From Coccinella septempunctata (taxonomy: Eukaryota; Arthropoda; Insecta; Coleoptera; Coccinellidae): DNA of 64,000 nt. The position numbers and the translations under genes are program-made. How positions within the stretch are numbered: the first letter of the stretch is position 1; every line of letters begins with the position of its first letter. The notes under the pieces were generated by a model that did no database searches, had not been told where the DNA came from, and saw only the letters and a list, made by a program, of their open reading frames with translations. Positions 59,693-64,000 of this stretch are shown here, one piece after another. The stretch is taken from positions 1,488,001 through 1,552,000 of the forward strand of contig NC_058192.1 in the NCBI RefSeq assembly GCF_907165205.1, in the 5' to 3' direction.

Positions 59693-61128
59693 GATATAGT
59701 CTAAGAGTTCTAGATTCTGATCTAAAGGCTGTTTTCAAATTGAATGGACATTAAAATCACCATATCACCGATTCATCAGATATTTGGAATGAAAATATCC
59801 CTCTTATTTTCAAGAAAAAGATTCTGCGTTATCTCAATCACCTGCAGGTATATCGTACAGGCGATTTTACCACTTGAGACCATCAGCAGTTTCGATTACC
59901 ACCAACCAGACGAAAAAAACGAAAAGAACCCAATCCTGCCAGCGAGGTGGCAGGAAAGATATTATTGCAGAGATATGCAGTTATTAAATAACAAGTTGGC
60001 CGTTTCCTGCTGACGTTGTTCGATTCAGAGCGTCCATTGTTGTGCAGTTTCGACAATTCCGAGAATCTCGAACCTTATATATTGGCTTCTCTAGAAGACG
60101 CACAGTAAGCTCTAGACCGTCCATCGTTCGAGCACCATTCCCTACTTCGTCTCGCATTCTTTTGTCACATGATATCGCAAAAAACGTCCGTGTCGAATAT
60201 TATTTTATTCCTCTACTTCGGGCCGTCTCCAGCCACGTTGTGAACGAAGCTCCTATATAATTTCCATCTCGCTGACCTCAGTCTTCCATACAGGGGATTT
60301 TTAGCGGCGAAGTATTGAGCACAAATCCAAAAATTCATCTGGATCTGGATTTCGATATAAGTAGGACTGTTCTTTTGTAAATCGAGGCAAAAATTTGTTT
60401 CTTTTCCAGTCCTTCAAGATAGCAACAGTTTGATGTACCTACAACTTCTTAGAATTGAAAAAAATTGTGTCAAAAACGTCCTATATATGTTTCATGCCTT
60501 CAATGCGTATTTCGGTTGGACATCCTGTATCCATATCGCCCCGAATCGAGGCAGTTAACGCAACCGAGCTTGTATATTTTAAAGTTCAACAAGATATAAA
60601 GTTCAGTCGCGGATTTTAGTAGTTCCTGTAACGTACTCAAAACCCATTTCCTCCGTAGAAAGAGGCAGATGTTGGTGGAAAAACAAATATAGTCCAAATC
60701 AGAAATATTCGTTGTAAACATTAAAAGTGATCGTGATCCGACAGTTTCGTAAATGTAATCTCTAAAAATAACCCGGTCATAAAAAGTTTCGCAATGAGGA
60801 TTGTTTCGGTAGTTGATCTAATTCCAAATGCATCTTGTACAATTTGAAACATGAGCGGCAATTTTAACGGAGCGAAGCGGTATGGAACCAGGCTCTGAAC
60901 CTCGAAAAGATATATTTGAAAAATAAGATCGAGCATTGAAGTATTAAATTCGATTCCAATAGACAGCTAACGAATTTTTTCGGTTTTCTCAAACCAAACC
61001 TTTCATTCCAATCTGAATGGAAAACATCTTCATTTCTAGTTGAAAATAGTGTCAAGAAAAAAGTTACAATTTACTTTAAAATTGTCCCAAATCATAAGAC
61101 TCCAATTTCAGTAACATTTCGCATATAG
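59693..61128. other. No gene recognised (probable intron sequence)
   Basis: Only short frames without motifs. Confidence 0.45.
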
Positions 61129-62090
61129 AGTCATTCGGGGCAACTGTGCGCACTTTTGCCTTTCAAGCCATACCCTGTTTCAAATGTTGAAGCTCGGAAA
61201 ATTAAAGCATATTGATAAGATAGAGAATTTTCTAATCTATAAAAAAACATCAAAAAGCCAACAAACAAAAACGTTTTCTTTCCGCAAAAAGAAATTTAAT
61301 GGTGAAAGTCGGAGTGCGTTCACATGCCCCGTATTGCGGGTAAGTGTGCGCACCCTCACGGGGTAAGTGAACGCAGTGCTTGGTGAACCACACAATCAAA
61401 ACAAATTACAAAGTAATGTCATCAAAATGTTACAATATTAAAGAAATGCTGTTTATTGTCAATCCAGAAGCGCCTTTTTATAAGCACTGCACTATTGTTC
61501 GTGCCACAATTCCTGGTGAACCCAACACTTGATACATTCCCCTGTTGGTGGCTCTTCATATTTTTCCGAACAAATAGGATAATATTGATCGAGTCTTAAC
61601 CAAGAAAATCAACAATGTAATAATTTTTTCCTCACTGAACTAATGCCCATATAATGAATCTATGCGCACACTTACCCGCGTACACTTTCCCCAGTAAGCC
61701 AAATTTTGAATTGACGTTCTTATAGAGTTGAGCAGCTAAGAGAACCTAAAATTTTTTATTATATATTTAGATTAATATGTCCATGATCGAATAAAATATT
61801 GTTTAAAACTGTCGGACTCGGAACTTGGACCTGGCAGAATTTGCAGAGATGCTAAAAATTAACAAGAAAACTAGTGAATTTGATTGATTGCAAATAAAAA
61901 GTTAAAGAAACGTGGCACGGCGCACTCCTATGAAAAACTAATATAGCGATTCTGCGCCTTAGCTTCACGCAAATGAACCCCTCTTTCATACATTGCATAG
62001 TCGAGATATACGCACTGCGCACACTTACCCACTGCGCACACTTACCCACTGCGCACACTTACCCACTGCGCTCAGTTACCCCGAATGACT
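61129..62090 (-). mobile_element. ~0.96 kb element with subterminal iterons (family D), copy 2
   Basis: Inverted relative to 51,232-52,143 and about 50 bp longer. Termini are AGTCATTCGGGGCAACTGTG and, complemented, AGTCATTCGGGGTAACTGAG. The extra length is a run of ACTGCGCACACTTACCC units at about 62,011-62,072. Interior sequence tracks copy 1 closely. Confidence 0.87.
62011..62072. repeat. 17 bp tandem iterons in family D copy 2
   Basis: Three head-to-tail ACTGCGCACACTTACCC units followed by a variant, just inside the terminal repeat. Copy 1 has only one degenerate unit at the same place, so the number varies between copies. Confidence 0.9.
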
Positions 62091-64000
62091 ATTGATTTTC
62101 CAAACTACTTCATGTCTGCTTCTGTTCTAATGTAATTTGGCATTCTTTTTTTGAGCTACTTAGGGCAAGAATAGTGCCACCTTCGCCTCTGTTCAATTTC
62201 AGAATGGCTATAAGCTTTGGAATCTACGGTTTGATTGATTGATCAGGGGTCAAATCATAAAACTGCATTTCTCATAAGATCGCTGTCAGATTCATAAACG
62301 AAAGTGGTGTCTATCAAAGCTATCAATGATTTTTCTCAGGTGCCCACCCATGCTCTTAACTTAAACGTTCCGTGGATCGAACAACACTTTCATCTTCGAA
62401 TCGGCATCTGTGGGCTATTCCATTTATCGCCCCCGCTGTCCAGTAAATGTCAAGTGTTATCGTAAATTATACCAATTTAATGTCTTCTAAGGACTATAGG
62501 ACCAAATGAAGCAGTTACGTCGATGAAAAGGGATTTTTTTTTGTTTTTTCCCAATAACTCTTGGGCTTGAGTTAAGGACAGAGAAATAGTCGTATTTTCT
62601 TCGGCAATATGGTTGTTTTTCGAACAATGTGACTGTGAGGAACAAATCAAGAACTCTCTGCCCAACAAATTATTCATAAAAAAATAAGTATAGAAAGTTG
62701 CGATTTTATTTGTAAGTTCACGAATACATAGCACTCTACATCATGAATATATTGCCTTGCAATCCTTGACAGATGACATATGTCAAGATCCCAGGTAACA
62801 GAAAATTCATTTCACAGCATCAGCGAAGTTTAGATGTGAAAACTTAAAAAAAATGACGTATCTTTTTCATATCTCAATAGTACGTTCTCCATATTACTAT
62901 TTGAAGTAATTAAATGCGTGAATACAATGGATTACGCTTTATCAGACACGCGTATAACAAGAGGCCTATCTCTTTTCTCAGAACAAAACTGCACTGATAA
63001 TGTTTCCGGTTTCAATAACCTCGAAACGTGGCGGAAAATGACGCATTGCTGGGACAAAAGTAATCTTCATCTGACTCGAAATTCAAAAGGTCTATTAATA
63101 TTTTCGGCCGAAAATTTTTCATTCGAATTAAGGAGGAAACAGTGAAAAATGTAAGGGCCACTATAAAGCTGACCGAAGATAAATGTTTTTTGAAGAATCC
63201 TCCGGTAAATTCGTAAAGCTCATCTTTCAATATATTGCCAACTCTTAAAAACACTCGATGAACTTATTATTTTATGTTATCTTAAGCAGTATTAACTTAA
63301 AGAGTAAATAGTTGGTGCTTAGACAAATTATGAAGAGTCAAAGTCCCTTAAGATGGAAACCAAAAGATATTAATACTTTTCAATCTTTATTGACTCCAAG
63401 AACAAGTGATTTAGAGGCCTAGGACTTTTCGTTTTCTCTTAATGAATATTTTTTTAAGGATTGCATCCTTGATTTTGTCTCGTCAATAGCAATTCTCTGA
63501 GATTGTTTAAGCCAGAATCACACTCATCTGCTTCCGGGATACCGAATGAAATATCCAGAAGGACAATGGATTAAATAATCTGTCAGGTCATGAAAAAACG
63601 CTACAGCCGATCTTTTATAAGCGTGAAAATGTTCTGTTTTGTCGTGGGTGGCACTGATATCAAAGATTCAACCCACGTGGAAACCTACGCAATAACTCAT
63701 ATTGTTTTAGAGAAACTGGTCTCAGAAGATTGAAGTCCTATAGAGTCCTGATGAGGGCATTTCGGTTCATTTTTCACAAAAACAAAGAGAATTTTCCAGT
63801 CTACGTTGGTCATTAAAAAATTGGGGAATAGATAGTACCCAAGTGACAAAATGTCACAGATTTTACCATCTTTTTAGCTTCGTTTCTTATGTACATATTA
63901 ATGACCCTTTATAAGGGCTACATTGGTAGTGCGTGGATGAGTTGGCTTTTCAATAGCGAGCAGCATCCTGTAATACCATTCAAAACAAGTTATTCTTTTA
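62091..64000. other. No gene recognised (probable intron sequence)
   Basis: AT-rich with short frames only. No collagen exon of the divergent gene is visible up to the end of the window. Confidence 0.45.

Noticed and set aside
61184..61366. 60-residue ORF repeated at 51,911-52,093
   Set aside because: It is the same stretch of the two inverted family D copies and has no protein features.
1..64000. Search for CRISPR arrays, bacterial operons, tRNA or rRNA genes and endogenous viral genes
   Set aside because: No short regularly spaced repeats, Shine-Dalgarno-led gene clusters, cloverleaf sequences, or polymerase or capsid motifs were seen.

Overview
This window is AT-rich, intron-containing animal DNA, most likely from an insect; a beetle is plausible but not proven. 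The grounds are a viking-type collagen IV gene with insect-like compact introns, several decayed DD34D mariner and Tc1-like transposons, and many short non-autonomous DNA elements. There is nothing bacterial, no CRISPR array, and I found no tRNA or rRNA gene.

Layout. Positions 1-34,000 are mostly gene-poor. They hold a broken, intronless copy of the APC/C subunit gene Cdc23 (2,278-2,967, minus), an internally deleted Tc1 element (4,160-5,275), and a mariner with a stop codon and a deletion (11,191-12,418) plus a smaller mariner fragment (about 25,803-26,238). Also here are copies of a ~700 bp terminal-inverted-repeat element, a four-unit 337 bp tandem array in which every unit is a long palindrome (8,169-9,511), a 204 bp foldback element (17,815-18,018), a ~175 bp tandem repeat (20,908-21,443), and two copies of a 1.2 kb element (22,280-23,485 and 30,364-31,578).

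Positions 34,014-45,307 (minus) carry the one clear, apparently intact gene: a type IV collagen alpha-2-like chain (viking). Twelve exons are firm (34,014-41,027) and two further 5' exons are proposed (42,074-42,119 and 45,177-45,307). All splice phases agree, giving a protein of about 2,106 residues: signal peptide, a Gly/Ser/Tyr-rich N-terminal region, a short Cys-containing 7S-like segment, a long interrupted Gly-X-Y helix, and a C-terminal NC1 domain with 12 cysteines.

Only about 200 bp upstream, on the opposite strand, lies a signal-peptide exon ending in a perfect splice donor (45,507-45,590, plus). Head-to-head pairing of the two collagen IV chains is known from flies and vertebrates, so this is probably exon 1 of the alpha-1(IV) partner. 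None of its remaining exons could be found before 64,000, which would make its first intron more than 18 kb long. That interval contains another ~700 bp element copy, a third mariner, and two inverted copies of a ~0.9 kb element with subterminal iterons.

The two collagen chains would be co-expressed from one bidirectional promoter and assembled as alpha1-alpha1-alpha2 trimers for basement membranes. I found no convincing new multi-gene system. The most notable items are the collagen head-to-head pair with its unusual N-terminal domain and the palindromic satellite.
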